This document shows, piece by piece, positions 50,201 through 60,090 of a stretch of DNA of 64,000 nt; the stretch's first letter is position 1, and each line of letters begins with the position of its first letter. Position numbers and translations under genes: made by a program. The DNA is from Larix kaempferi (Eukaryota; Streptophyta; Pinopsida; Pinales; Pinaceae), in NCBI GenBank assembly GCA_027924585.1, contig BSBM01000186.1:62001-126000 (forward strand). Direction: 5' to 3'. The notes beneath the pieces are model-generated. The model was not told the DNA's origin. It ran no database searches and saw only the letters and a program-made list of their open reading frames with translations.

Positions 50201-50535
50201 AGTTGCAAGGCGAGTTGGACCACGAATTGGACTATGTTAAAAAGGTATAGGTGATAACCCAAGATTAACTCCAACAGTTCATTGGCCAGCCCGCTGTGCA
50301 TATCTACTTTCTGGAAGCAATTGCCCAAGAGGCAGCAAGAGGAGCAGCACAAGTCAAACCAGATTTGCGCAAGCATGAGATTGCAGCAAAGGCAACAATA
50401 TTTGTTCAGAGCAAGATTATCTTGAAAGAGCTCAGTCAATGGGACACCCATATCAAAAGTGTAGATGGCCAAGCATCCACAAGCGAGCTAATTGGTGGGG
50501 ATGAGTCAGCAAGTCAACAAAAGGAATCCAAATAA
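47235..50535 (+). pseudogene. LTR-encoded ORF of H, 3' LTR copy
   Basis: The better-preserved copy, about 1,100 codons. Open stretches are 47539-47970, 48147-48794 and 48949-50250. The globular part has NWADII, MPLYQLIFVKEPD, GGSVAPFLLPRYA and HFGTNFFRRHDPCGE. The coiled coil begins at about 48620 and runs almost to the end with heptad-like Leu/Glu/Lys. Private breaks: a frameshift near 47270, TAG near 47535 (Trp), TAG near 47969 and 48793 (CAG in the 5' LTR), TAG 50248 and TAA 50264. A one-base excess near 48970 is shared with both other copies. No signal peptide or transmembrane segment is evident, so it is unlikely to be an envelope protein. Function unknown. Confidence 0.75.
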
Positions 50536-50751
50536 AATAGATAAACCATCAGAATTCTTATTTGTCTTAATGTGAGAAAAGCTGAAACTCCTTTATTGTA
50601 TAAATTCTTTAAAAGACAGTTGGCTTTGATTTTGTCTTATATGGAAGGCTCTCCACGAATCTGTGGGTTTTGTAATTGTGCACTAAAGGACAAATTATAA
50701 GGTTCTAGAGTTTAGGGTACACCTGTCAGCTCAAGGAGCAATTTGTAAATT

Positions 50752-50760
50752 TATAAATAG
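50752..50760 (+). promoter_or_regulatory. TATA box of H 3' LTR
   Basis: TATAAATAG, same as at 3914 in the 5' LTR. Confidence 0.5.
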
Positions 50761-51450
50761 AAGAATAGAAGAGTAATAGAGGACTTTTTGCAGGTGAAAG
50801 AAATTTTCTAGCTTGTATGAATTACTTTGCTACTTGCTCCAAGAAACTGGATTTTGCCTAATAGAAGCCTGGAGAGGATGTTTTTGCCTAGAAATGTGTG
50901 TTGAATGTTTGTTGGACTATTCCTGTAGCATTTGTATACTACTGTGAGATCTTTCTTTACTATTATGAATTATTTCTGTGTGATGAATAATCTTTCTATT
51001 TTCCTGTACAATTATGTCTCTCTTAAATGAGTAATGGAATGTATTAAATAGTTTGAAGCTATCTTCAATATCTATCATATTCTGCTATAGGCACATCTTC
51101 ATGATTAAATGGCTATCTGTGTGATCTTTAGGTGTTTCTTGCAGCTTATTACTCATCTCTACAGTTTGATCCTTGCAAGGATAGGTTAAATTTGCTTATA
51201 TAGTCTTAGATTAATTTAGATTAGCTACTTGCATTTAGCTTAGGGAAGTTGCATTTCATCTGTAAAATAAAATACATAAACGATGGATCGGGCCGCAACT
51301 GGCGTAAAGAATAAGAATCTTTAAATCTTATGATAGTCGAAACTGTTAACCGGATGGATTCCCCACACCAAACGGTGAGCGATCTAATTGGGCTTGCTTA
51401 CCGGAGAGAATCCCTTGCTGCTTGATGCTGCGATTTTTGGGGCATCAACA

Positions 51451-52406
51451 GACCGCCATGGCATTCTTCGATAAGTAGTTTGGTTCTTTGGTGAAGATCA
51501 ACTCGTACAGAGGCATGATGAGGTCTTCACATATAGCCTTGTAATATCCCTTGTATTTATGGGCCCATAGCATCTTGTAAGAAATGTAAATTGGGACATC
51601 ATTCATGTTCCAGATGCATCCCATCTTAGGGAAAGGATGCCTTGATAAAATGCAATCTAACAGGCATGAGGACATGTAGAATTCTGCCCTTTTCTGGGTT
51701 AGTCCTGCCTTTACAGCTGCTATGGTTGACGACAGACTGTCTGAGATAATGTCCGCCTAGTTAAAGATTGTACTGTGGAAGGCCACATGGTGGATCAAAG
51801 GTATCCAATTTAGTTCATAGATCGTTCCATCTGCTTTGCTGAAAACTTTGCTCATCATTAGGGCTATGATTCTGAAAGGACAAGTTGCATTTGTGTTTCA
51901 TACTCTACGCTCTCTTTTTTCCTCAGTTGCTTGCCTGTTATTAATAATTTATTGGCAAACTCGAGGGTATCCATGTTAAGAATTTCAAGCCAGGATGTGG
52001 TCAAGTGGACCTGAGTGTTTGGTAACTTGTAAGCGGCTGATATGTGAGCTAGATGGAATGAGGCAATAGCTTCTCCCTTGCTGTCAGACATAATCCTTGA
52101 TGTGGGGTCATATTGCGATAAAATAAACCAAATGACTTATGCGCAAGGAAAACGTTCTAGGTGCGTAGTTGCTTTTGTGATGTTGAACCTTCTGATGTTC
52201 TGATATAGAACCATTTCTTCCAGTACCACCCCAGGTACATTCTGGTCCCAGATCATTTGATATACTTCACCCCACTTGAATTCAGGGGTAACCCCCACAA
52301 CTGGCTTGGTATCTTCATATGTAGTCTCTAACCTGGTTTCCACTTCAACATCCGACTCCAGTTCAATCATCTTGTCCTTTCCCTTCTTCACTCCTTTCTT
52401 AGTCAT
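51451..52406 (-). pseudogene. LTR ORF of H' (diverged homologue), cut by H
   Basis: Minus strand from ATG 52406 (MTKKGVKKG). It aligns throughout with the H LTR ORF: TPEFKWGEVYQMIWDQN, HISAAYKLPNT, ADIISDSL, HKYKGYYKAICEDLIMPLYE, and finally LSKNAMAV, where the H LTR end interrupts it. TAA at 52139 (Glu in H) and TAG near 51760 (Trp in H) break it. The coiled-coil half is not present in the window. Similarity despite clear divergence shows that the ORF is old and travels with the family. Confidence 0.8.
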
Positions 52407-52844
52407 TGTTGAAAAACTGATAATACAAAACCGTGTGTAAGCAGACATCAAACAACAAATCCACAAGCAAATTCATATTAATAGATATGCAGGATTGCAC
52501 AACACTATTGCTAAGCTTGTTAAAAATCATGCTTTTGTTTAACCAATACTCAGGCCAGCAATAGAACGCATGTATAATTGTCAAAAAACACATTGCCTAT
52601 CAATCTATCAATGAGATAATTAACTACTGAGAGTTTTGTGCTTGTTTTCCAACATGCGGATGAGCACCAGCATAGATCATCTTATACCCGTATCTATTAA
52701 GCATCGAGAGGGATCCAATTTCTTGAGGTGTATTTCTTTTTTTAATTTTAAATTCAAGAAATTTGATCTCTCTTGATTTATAGATCCGGGTTTAAGTTTT
52801 AAGTTTTAATTTTATAAAAGAACATCTATTTTTTAATTACTTTT

Positions 52845-52945
52845 TCGTAATATTTTATTTTATGAACCAACATGGATTTTTTTTAAATACTTTCCATAAT
52901 TTTTTTATTTTATGAGCCGACATGAATTTTTTTAATTAAAAAACT
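52845..52945. repeat. AT-rich short tandem duplication in H' LTR
   Basis: Two diverged copies of a unit of about 57 bp built on ATTTTATTTTATGA(A/G)CC(A/G)ACATG followed by a T run. Confidence 0.5.
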
Positions 52946-53769
52946 TACTTTTTAAGTTTTATTAGATGTAACGCTACATACACGTTACAACATCTCCCCC
53001 ATACTGGGTTGTAGAGCACCTTGTTTCACTCGGTGCAATAAACTGTAAACAAACCGACTAGCCTTATCACATGTTTTCTTACTAAAACAAATAGCTCGCC
53101 GAACCCAAAAAAAAACGCTTGATAGGAGTACTGGGGAGTGAGTCCCAAGATGGTAATTAGGTCCAAAATGCGAGACATGGTGTGTTGGGAGGGGCCTTCA
53201 GGAGTGTAGGTTGGCTACTTTTTTCTGAGAAAAGAGAGAAACTTGGGTTTGCGGATGGACAGAGTAGCCACCATGAGTCCAACTGGTCTCACGACTGCCA
53301 GGTCTTCGCCTGCGCGATTGGTGACTTAAACGACAAAGGTAAGGCCATTAACAGGCTTGGAGTAGGTGACAAAGGGTGCAGGGAAACCGTTCATGGGAAA
53401 AGTGAATCCCCCAGCCGTGCATGAGCCTAAAACGGAACAAATAAAACCAACTAAGAACCAACTCTAAAAAAGAGAACGCGAGGAATGGAACCTACCTGTC
53501 AGTTGATAACTGGCCGCAAAGCTCTATTGGCGATGGATAACCAGAGCTCAATGAGAGGTGGAGGCGACAACAACGTTCTTCTTGAAGTTAAACAATAAAC
53601 AAACCCAAAACCCCCCAGGTTAATATATAGTCCTCCACACACTGGAGCCATTAATGTTAATTAAACATGGTTGGTGGCAGCAATAAACGCCGTTAAAAGC
53701 AGTGGGGCCTAGTGTCTTTTTGGCGTCGTAAACATATTAACACCTCGCCGCCACAAAGAGAAAGCTTCC

Positions 53770-54310
53770 GATGGTTTCGAACGATCTTGTCGAGTCGACG
53801 TGATGTGTATCGACAGGACTCGATGAGTCGCTACGAAAAACATCAGTGGAGAAAAAATCAACTCTGTCGATTTCGGCTTTCTCGGTGGGTTGTCGTGTGA
53901 TTAAAAAAAATTGTCAACGATAGTTTCGGCTTGATTCACTGAGTTCTGTTGAAACGTATCGTGGCTCCCAAAAGACGCTTTGATAACCCAAAAAAAGATA
54001 AATGATCTGAAAGAATGAAATTCAGCGCTTCGGTGCTTCTGATGAAGACTTGCCGACTGTTTCGGATTAACTCATCGAGTTCTGCCGAAACGAGAGTTGT
54101 CGAAAAAGATTTAAAAAGGACCGCCTACCATTTCGGCTTGACTCATCGAGTTATGCCTAAATGAAGAGTTGAAAAGAAACAAGTCAAAAAGGCGTGGCGT
54201 TTCGGTGGACTTGTCTGAGTTCAATTGGCCGTTTCGGCTCAACTGGGTGAGTTCCCCGAAACAGAAGACACTTAGACTTTTAAAACAAACCTACTGACTG
54301 TTTTGGCTCA
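53770..54310. repeat. Array of imperfect hairpins (TTTCGGC ... GCCGAAA) in H' U3
   Basis: About six to seven degenerate units of the type GTTTCGGCTTGACTCA, TCGAGTTCTGCCGAAAC. Each can fold: for example GTTTCGG (54059-54065) pairs with CCGAAAC (54085-54091). Located 170-710 bp inside the LTR. Confidence 0.65.
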
Positions 54311-54480
54311 AAAATCTGATTTTCACTTAGGAATAAAAACATTCTTTGCTGACCTTTTTGGAAAAAGGACTAAGTATGAAAAGGTTTTCTAGAAAAATTA
54401 ACTTCTAAAAATCTCTTAAGAGAAAAGGAGGGGCACCATTACTTTTTTGCAAAAATATTGGGGATTAGGTTGTAGCAACA

Positions 54481-55558
54481 ACAATTGGTGATTCACTGGT
54501 GAACACAGATCTCTGAACAATCCCCTTTTAACAATCAGAAAACTTTTATTGTAATAACTCTGTAAGCAACAAAGCTTTTCAAGATAGATTCTAAACAGGG
54601 GAAAGAAACCACTTTCAACATACTGGTCATTTGAGAAAAAGGCAACTTTGAATTAGACTTCTTCACCACTTTCTTAGGGCCAAACGGTGGAGTTCATTTT
54701 AAATCCATCTTCGACTGTCAACTAAAATAGGACTCCACAAGATCGTAACAAAACCCCACAGACATATTCGTTTGTTCCTCATTCCCATGTTGTTTAGCAT
54801 TTCTTTGGATGTTTTCTTTATTGATGACATTTTGTCATCTAAGTCTTATGTTATAACTTTCTCCAATCTTTGACATTTGGCTTAGGTTATTTAATCAACA
54901 ATGTCCTTTTGTGTGAGAAAGAGATTTATTTGATTATCATGCTCACAGACGGAGAAGAACCTTGGTGGGATGATCTTTTAAGATAGTTTTCTTAATTGGA
55001 TTTCTTTGCTTCTCAACAATGCTTTAATGGAGGTGAGGAATTCTGGAAAATAGACTCTTTAACACAAGCTCTTTTGGCTTTTTATTTGCAGCATGGGATC
55101 ATTTTAAATACCATATATCTATGAGACCTGCTTCCTCTCTGTGGGTCCATTATAGTGAACTGCCTGGAACAGTTATTAATGTGAGAGTGAATGGAGCCCT
55201 AAGATAGTAACACAGAAATCAAAAGTATTAATTATTTTAACAGGTATTATCATGACTCAAGTATGGAAAAGTATTCTCCCTTTCTAGGGACATATTTAGC
55301 AGAACCAAAGTTACACATAGAGACTCTCTTTTCATAAGCAGATTCTGTTCTTTCATGATTTTGAGATTGTTCAGAGTTCTATATTTCCATAAACCAAGGA
55401 GTTGAGTTGGGATTTATTTGAAACAAAATAAAGGGATCAAACAAAAGTAGTCAGAAAACTTATCAAAAAGAAAGCAATCAGCAAAACAGGCTAATAGAAA
55501 AGACAAAATTTAAAACAAAATGAGACAAGTTTCTTTATGTAAAAAAGTAACCCTAAAC
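54481..55558 (-). other. H' 3' untranslated region
   Basis: Patchy alignment with 44137-45232 of H. No gene seen. Confidence 0.5.
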
Positions 55559-57010
55559 CTAAGTGAAGTACTGCTTTAAAGCAAGGCTGTTGACATGGAG
55601 ATTCTCTTCCTCCCCTTGTAAGTCTTTTGGTTTGTATGTTGACGGGCCAAGCTTCTCAGAGATTTGGTAAGGGCCAAGCTTCTCAGAGATTTGGTAAAGG
55701 CCAAGCCATAAGTGTTGAAATTTTGTGTGCTTCCCCTTATCATCATGTGGGTGATCCCACTTCATAACTAAGTCACCTACTTCAAAACTCCTTCTGCTAG
55801 ATTTCCATTTATCAAACCACCTCTTGACAATGTCTTGGTGTTGGTGGAATTTTTCTTTGGCTTTCTGTCGTGACTCTTCAAGCTTCAGCAGTGTATTAAT
55901 TCATGATTGTAGGACTTGGCTGCTGGAACCTCGAGAGGCTTGGGCTAATTGTAAGGATGGGAGAAGTATGTTAGGAGGGAGTATGGCTTCCTTACCATGG
56001 ACTATAGTGTACGGGGAAACTCCTAAGGAATTCTTCGGAGTAACTCTATCTTCCCATAAAGCGTTTGGGAGGGTTGTATGCCAACTTCTCTAATTCTCAA
56101 TGGCAGTTTTCTTAAGAATTGAGATGAGGTTTTTGTTTGTGGATTTAGCTAGTCCATTTCCTTGGGGATAGTAATTTGCTGAATAATTGAATTTAATTCA
56201 TTTCTCATAAACAAATTCATTTAATTTCATAGATGAAAAATAAGTTTCATTATAAAAAACTAGGGAATTTGGAACCCCCAACCTGGTTATGATGTTCTCT
56301 TTCAAGAAATTTATAATTGCATCCTCATTCACTTTGCGTATCGGAATAGATTTTGTCCACCGAGTGAAATAATCCATAGTCGTAAGAATATACTGATGTT
56401 GCGGTGAAGAATTCGGATTTATCTCTCCAATAACATCTATACCCTATTGCTCGAATGGATCAGAGATGATAATTGGCTGCAAAGGTCCTGCTGCTTTTGG
56501 CAATCTGCCGGCACTTCTTTATCATACATCACAATTCCTGGCATAGGCATGAGCATCTTTGAAGAGAGTGGGCCAATAGTAACCAGCTCTGAGTATTTTA
56601 TGAGTCGTGGTATCTCCAGAGTAATGTCCCCCAACAGGGCCATCATGCAGTTCTTTTACCACTTTATCAGTGTCCTCTTTCTCTAGACATCTGAGAAATA
56701 TCCCATCATAATTCTTTCTAAAAAGTATTCCATCGATTATTTGATAGGATGTTGATTCATATGGAGTTCCCTTCTCTACTTAGAACTCCAGTGCTCTGAC
56801 AAATATCCTTGTTGCAAATAATGTACTAGGTACCTATACCAAGATTCAGGAGTAGTGAAAATAGGACATACCTCGATCATATTCAATTCGGCTTCATTTT
56901 CCCACTCCAACTCTTCATCAACTGAATTTTCAGTGAGTAATGTACACAGCCCTTGACCTTTAATAATGGTGTCCGGTTTGAATTCCAAATCATACTCTTG
57001 AAGAGCAGTG
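55559..57010 (-). pseudogene. int: H' integrase remnant
   Basis: The C-terminal domain (KGKHTKFQHLWLG ... LALKQYFT) is at 55765-55559, with an in-frame 27-bp tandem duplication (55644-55670, 55671-55697). The core and zinc regions (56690-55830) are recognisable only in fragments and many frames. Heavily decayed. Confidence 0.75.
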
Positions 57011-58388
57011 ACCCAGTTTCCTCTCCTTTCACCTAACTCCTTCTATACAAATAGAGATCTAACAGTGGGGTGAGGTACTACTACTTTGGTTCTGTTCTTT
57101 AGGATATACGGCCTGAACTGTTTCACCGCTTTAAATACTGCATATGCTTTCTTGTCCATGGTGGGATAAATCAGTTCAGCACCCTACAAACCAGTGCTCA
57201 TAAAGGAAATTGGATATTCATCTCCTGATTCTCCCTTCTGAGTGAGCACAACTGCGAGAGATTTATCTGAAGCGAAAGTGTTGGCATGATGAAATCCTTT
57301 TCAAAATATGGACTCCTTAAATAAGGCGCGTTAGCTATGGAGGTTTTGATGTCTTTAAACGCTATATTCTCTATGTCAGTCCATTTAAATTGCACACTTT
57401 GCTTTACCATTTGTTGCAAAGGTTTCACAATTTGAGCGAAATATGGTACAAACCTTCGAACAAAGTTTATCGTGCCCATAAAAGATTGCATGGCTTTTTT
57501 GTTATGGGGCATGGGAATCTTTCTTATAGCTTGCACTCTCTCTTGGTCTATCGAGATTCCCTTCTTTGAGATGATATGACCTAGAAGCTTACCTTCAAGG
57601 ACAGTGAAGATACTCTTCTTAGGATTTAGGGATATACCATATTTTCTGCAGCGATGAAAAATCTGCTTTAAGTCAAAAACATGGTCTTCTCTTTTATTTG
57701 AAAATATTGTCACATCATCTAGATAAATTACCACACAATGGCCAACCAATCCTCGAAACGCAATGTCCATGGCTCTCTGAAATGTGGCTCCTGCGTTTAT
57801 CAAACTGAATGGCATTCTGCGATATACAAAGGTTCCCCACTTTGTATGAAAAGTGGTCTTGAGTCGGTCTTCTTCCGCTACTAGTACTTGATTATATCTG
57901 GAGAAGTCGTCTAATAGAGAGAAGATTTCTGATCCTGACACCATCTGTAAAATTTGCTCCATTGGTGGAACATGGTAGTTGTCTTTATCAGAAGCTTTGT
58001 TCAAGTTCCGAAAATCCACACACAATCTTATCTCCCCTGACTTCTTCCGCACGGGGACTAGATTAGCGACCCATTCGGAGTGTCGGACCTTAGAGATGAT
58101 CTTGGCATCTAACAAGTTCTTCAGTTCTTTTTGAATCAATGGTTCAAGTGTCGGGTGCATTCTTCTCAATTGCTGCTAAAATGGCTTCACCCCTGGCTTC
58201 ATTGGTATTATGTGTTGTATGATGTGAGTATCATATGTTTTCAGATCTTCATAAGTCCATGCAAAAACATCTTTATATTGCTGAAAAAGTCTGATGAACT
58301 TATCTCTCTCGCCTGGCGAGCAACATTTACCAAGATTGACAAATTTTGGCTTTGCCTCTGTGCCCAGGTTTACCGATTCATGTTGCAT
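57011..58388 (-). pseudogene. pol: H' reverse transcriptase and RNase H
   Basis: A 323-codon open frame at 58169-57198 with RRMHPTLEPLIQKEL, CVDFRNLN, SLLDDFSRYNQV, MPFSLINAGATF and YLDDVTIF. It therefore keeps the RT motif A that H has lost. RNase H follows with breaks (TAG also at the position where H has TAG near 42535). The upstream fragment 58388-58176 holds KFVNLGKCC and the linker. Confidence 0.88.
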
Positions 58389-58449
58389 GGAGGAGCTATT
58401 AGTTTTGACATTCGCTTGCCTCCTGAACTTGTTCTACAGATCAAATAAT

Positions 58450-59100
58450 CCTTCAAAAGTCCTTACTCCTTTTGGCATGAAGGTGGCATGAAGTTTCATT
58501 TAGCCACATCTTTGGTTTGTAAATCCAAATCATGTTCTCTTCATCGATTATAGCTTCTTGGAAGGCATCTTCATTTGTTAAGAATCTAATAATCTGATCA
58601 TCATCATCAAACACTCTAAGATTTGTAATGTTATCGGGTACAAATGGCCTGAAAATCAATTCAATAGAGCATTTGTTATTTGTAGGAATAGAGTTTATAT
58701 TAAAAGCATCATCAGCAGCAGCATTCTGTAATCTAGGAATAGAGTTTATATTAAAAGCATCGAAATGTGAGATCAAATTCCATATTTTATACTGATAACC
58801 TTTTAAATGTGGTGAAAGACAGTGAATTGTATCTCTTACCTATTTGACAACTATCTCTGAGTCACCAAAGACTTTTAAGTATTTGACATTCAAACTAATA
58901 GCCTTCTTTAATGCTTGAACTAGAGCTTCATATTCAGTTGTGTTATTTGTGCATTCAAACTCTAGTCTACAAGATAAAAAATGTTTGTTTGATTCAGGGT
59001 CAATCAAAACACAACCGGCTTTGGATCCTTCTTGGGTTTTAGAACCGTCAAAGTATAGAACCCAAAATATGTTTTTCTGTTTTAATTAAATTAGTCTCAC
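58450..59100 (-). pseudogene. H' additional RNase H between protease and RT, decayed
   Basis: Reads YFDGSKT near 59055, NTTEYEAL, FGDSEIVV, then TAG near 58842 where H has CAG. Near the end AAAD is followed not by LLATF but by a repeated DAFNINSIP. This comes from a 28-bp direct repeat (58683-58710 and 58734-58761) that has replaced the last helix. The position before RT confirms the order seen in H. Confidence 0.82.
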
Positions 59101-60077
59101 TACCATCTAAGTCAGTGACTAATTCTACTATGTTACAATCAATATCATTAGTCCGAGAAAAATGAAGGAGATGGGACAGTTTGTCTGAGGCATGGCTGAC
59201 ATCCATCGATTGATAATTCCCGGGTTCAATCTCTAGAAAATAATTTCCCAACACTGACGACGAAAAAGTTACAGCCTCATTCTTTTCTTCCAACTGAGTT
59301 ACATTTTTCTTTATGTGAGGCTCTCTCAGTATTTTGATTTGATTTTGTCTATTCTGGTATGGCAACCATAAGTGAGACCAGTCTGTTGCAAAGTAACCAT
59401 TCAGTTTCGTAGACCAGTCCCTGCTCAATATTAACCCATAGGCTTCGGGTATATATAGCACCATGATATCAATAAATTGACAAACTCTTGGAACTGCTCA
59501 CAGTCTAACAAGAACATCTTTCATTTATCCAATTACTTTAACAGCAGTCCTATCTAATTGTATTATCTGAGAAGGTGATGGTAGCGGCTATCCCTTAATT
59601 TTCTTGCAAATTGATAGTGGCATTACATAGTGAGGAAGCCCCGGAATCTACCAAACAATTGTGCACGTTATGATTAAATATTTCAAAAGTTAACAGGAAA
59701 GGCGAGGTTTGGGATCTTGATTTTCCACCAATGCTAGCTTCATTTATCTCAGTATATTCCTCAGTGTTTTCTACTGCAGTGCTAGATTGTGGTTCAAAGG
59801 CTTCTAACAATTTCTTCCTTTGCTGGGGAAGATTACACAATTCAAATATTGAAATGTTTGCTTTCATTTTCTTGATATCTTCAACGATGTTGTATCCCAT
59901 GTTATAATCTTTCGAGCTTTTCCCATTATTTCCTGTTTTACTCACTGTAACCTTTGGTTGTTTATTAATTTCTAGGTTTGATCCTTTTACCACCGTTGGA
60001 TCCACCTTAGGTTGTGGTGGAATGACAGTTATGTGTCGCTTTGGCATTTTTGTCGCAACCTTAGTGTTAACACCCAT
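59101..60077 (-). pseudogene. pro: H' protease and end of gag
   Basis: Open 60077-59595 and 59464-59048. The active site reads CLVDSGASS with the catalytic Asp present. A break at about 59590-59470 removes part of the domain, then YGLILSRDWSTKLNGYF continues. Upstream of about 60090 the similarity to H gag stops. Confidence 0.8.
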
Positions 60078-60090
60078 ATATTTTTCTACT

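Larger units (their letters stand above)
1..51450 (+). mobile_element. Giant Ty3/gypsy LTR retrotransposon H (host of nested insertions; 5' end outside window)
   Basis: Positions 1-4612 and 46840-51450 are the same sequence, and both end in CATCAACA. The first is followed by a primer-site-like TGGCGCTAGAAGGAG. The second is followed by unrelated DNA, as expected of a 5' and a 3' LTR. Between them lie gag, protease, an extra RNase H, RT, RNase H and integrase on the plus strand. These are interrupted by a Tat-like element (about 4786-30645) and a copia element (31379-38722). Without the insertions and the duplication the internal region would be only some 8 kb. The 3' end has cut a minus-strand relative at 51451, so H inserted there. 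The target duplication cannot be confirmed because the 5' boundary is off the window. Alternative reading: 1-4612 and 46840-51450 are two separate elements of one family. The matching gag-pol between them makes a single element simpler. Confidence 0.7.
45233..51450 (+). repeat. H 3' LTR, about 6.2 kb, carrying an ORF
   Basis: The right end CATCAACA at 51450 is certain, because homology to the 5' LTR stops there and the flank is different. The left end is proposed at TGTTGCTGCAAC (45233), giving TGTTG...CAACA termini. The H' LTR has the same TGTTGCTACAAC at 54480. Only 46840-51450 can be checked against the 5' LTR in this window. Order inside: short repeat array (45450-46010), TA-rich TATA-like run (46373-46388), the LTR ORF, LTR TATA box (50752-50760), R/U5. 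Confidence 0.65.
51451..54480 (-). repeat. H' 3' LTR, partial
   Basis: It begins on the minus strand with TGTTGCTACAACC at 54480, matching the proposed H LTR start. The ORF start lies 2,074 bp in, against 2,002 bp in H. Between them are a hairpin-forming repeat array and an AT-rich stretch. The LTR continues to the H insertion at 51450. Confidence 0.6.
51451..60090 (-). mobile_element. H', older minus-strand relative of H, truncated at both ends
   Basis: Minus-strand remnants in order from high to low coordinates: protease end of gag, protease, additional RNase H, RT, RNase H, integrase, 3' region, 3' LTR with the LTR ORF. The order and 3' structure match H. The 3' LTR is cut at 51451 by the H insertion. 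The upstream side lacks most of gag and the 5' LTR beyond about 60090. Stops and deletions are more numerous than in H. Confidence 0.8.

Noticed and set aside
47235-50535. Envelope-like (env) gene
   Set aside because: Despite the position near the 3' end, I see no signal peptide, transmembrane segment or Cys pattern; the C-terminal half is soluble coiled coil.
52967-52990. Palindrome TGTAACG...CGTTACA followed by a C run as an LTR boundary
   Set aside because: Homology and spacing of the H' LTR run past it to the ORF, and TGTTGCTACAAC at 54480 matches the H LTR start better.
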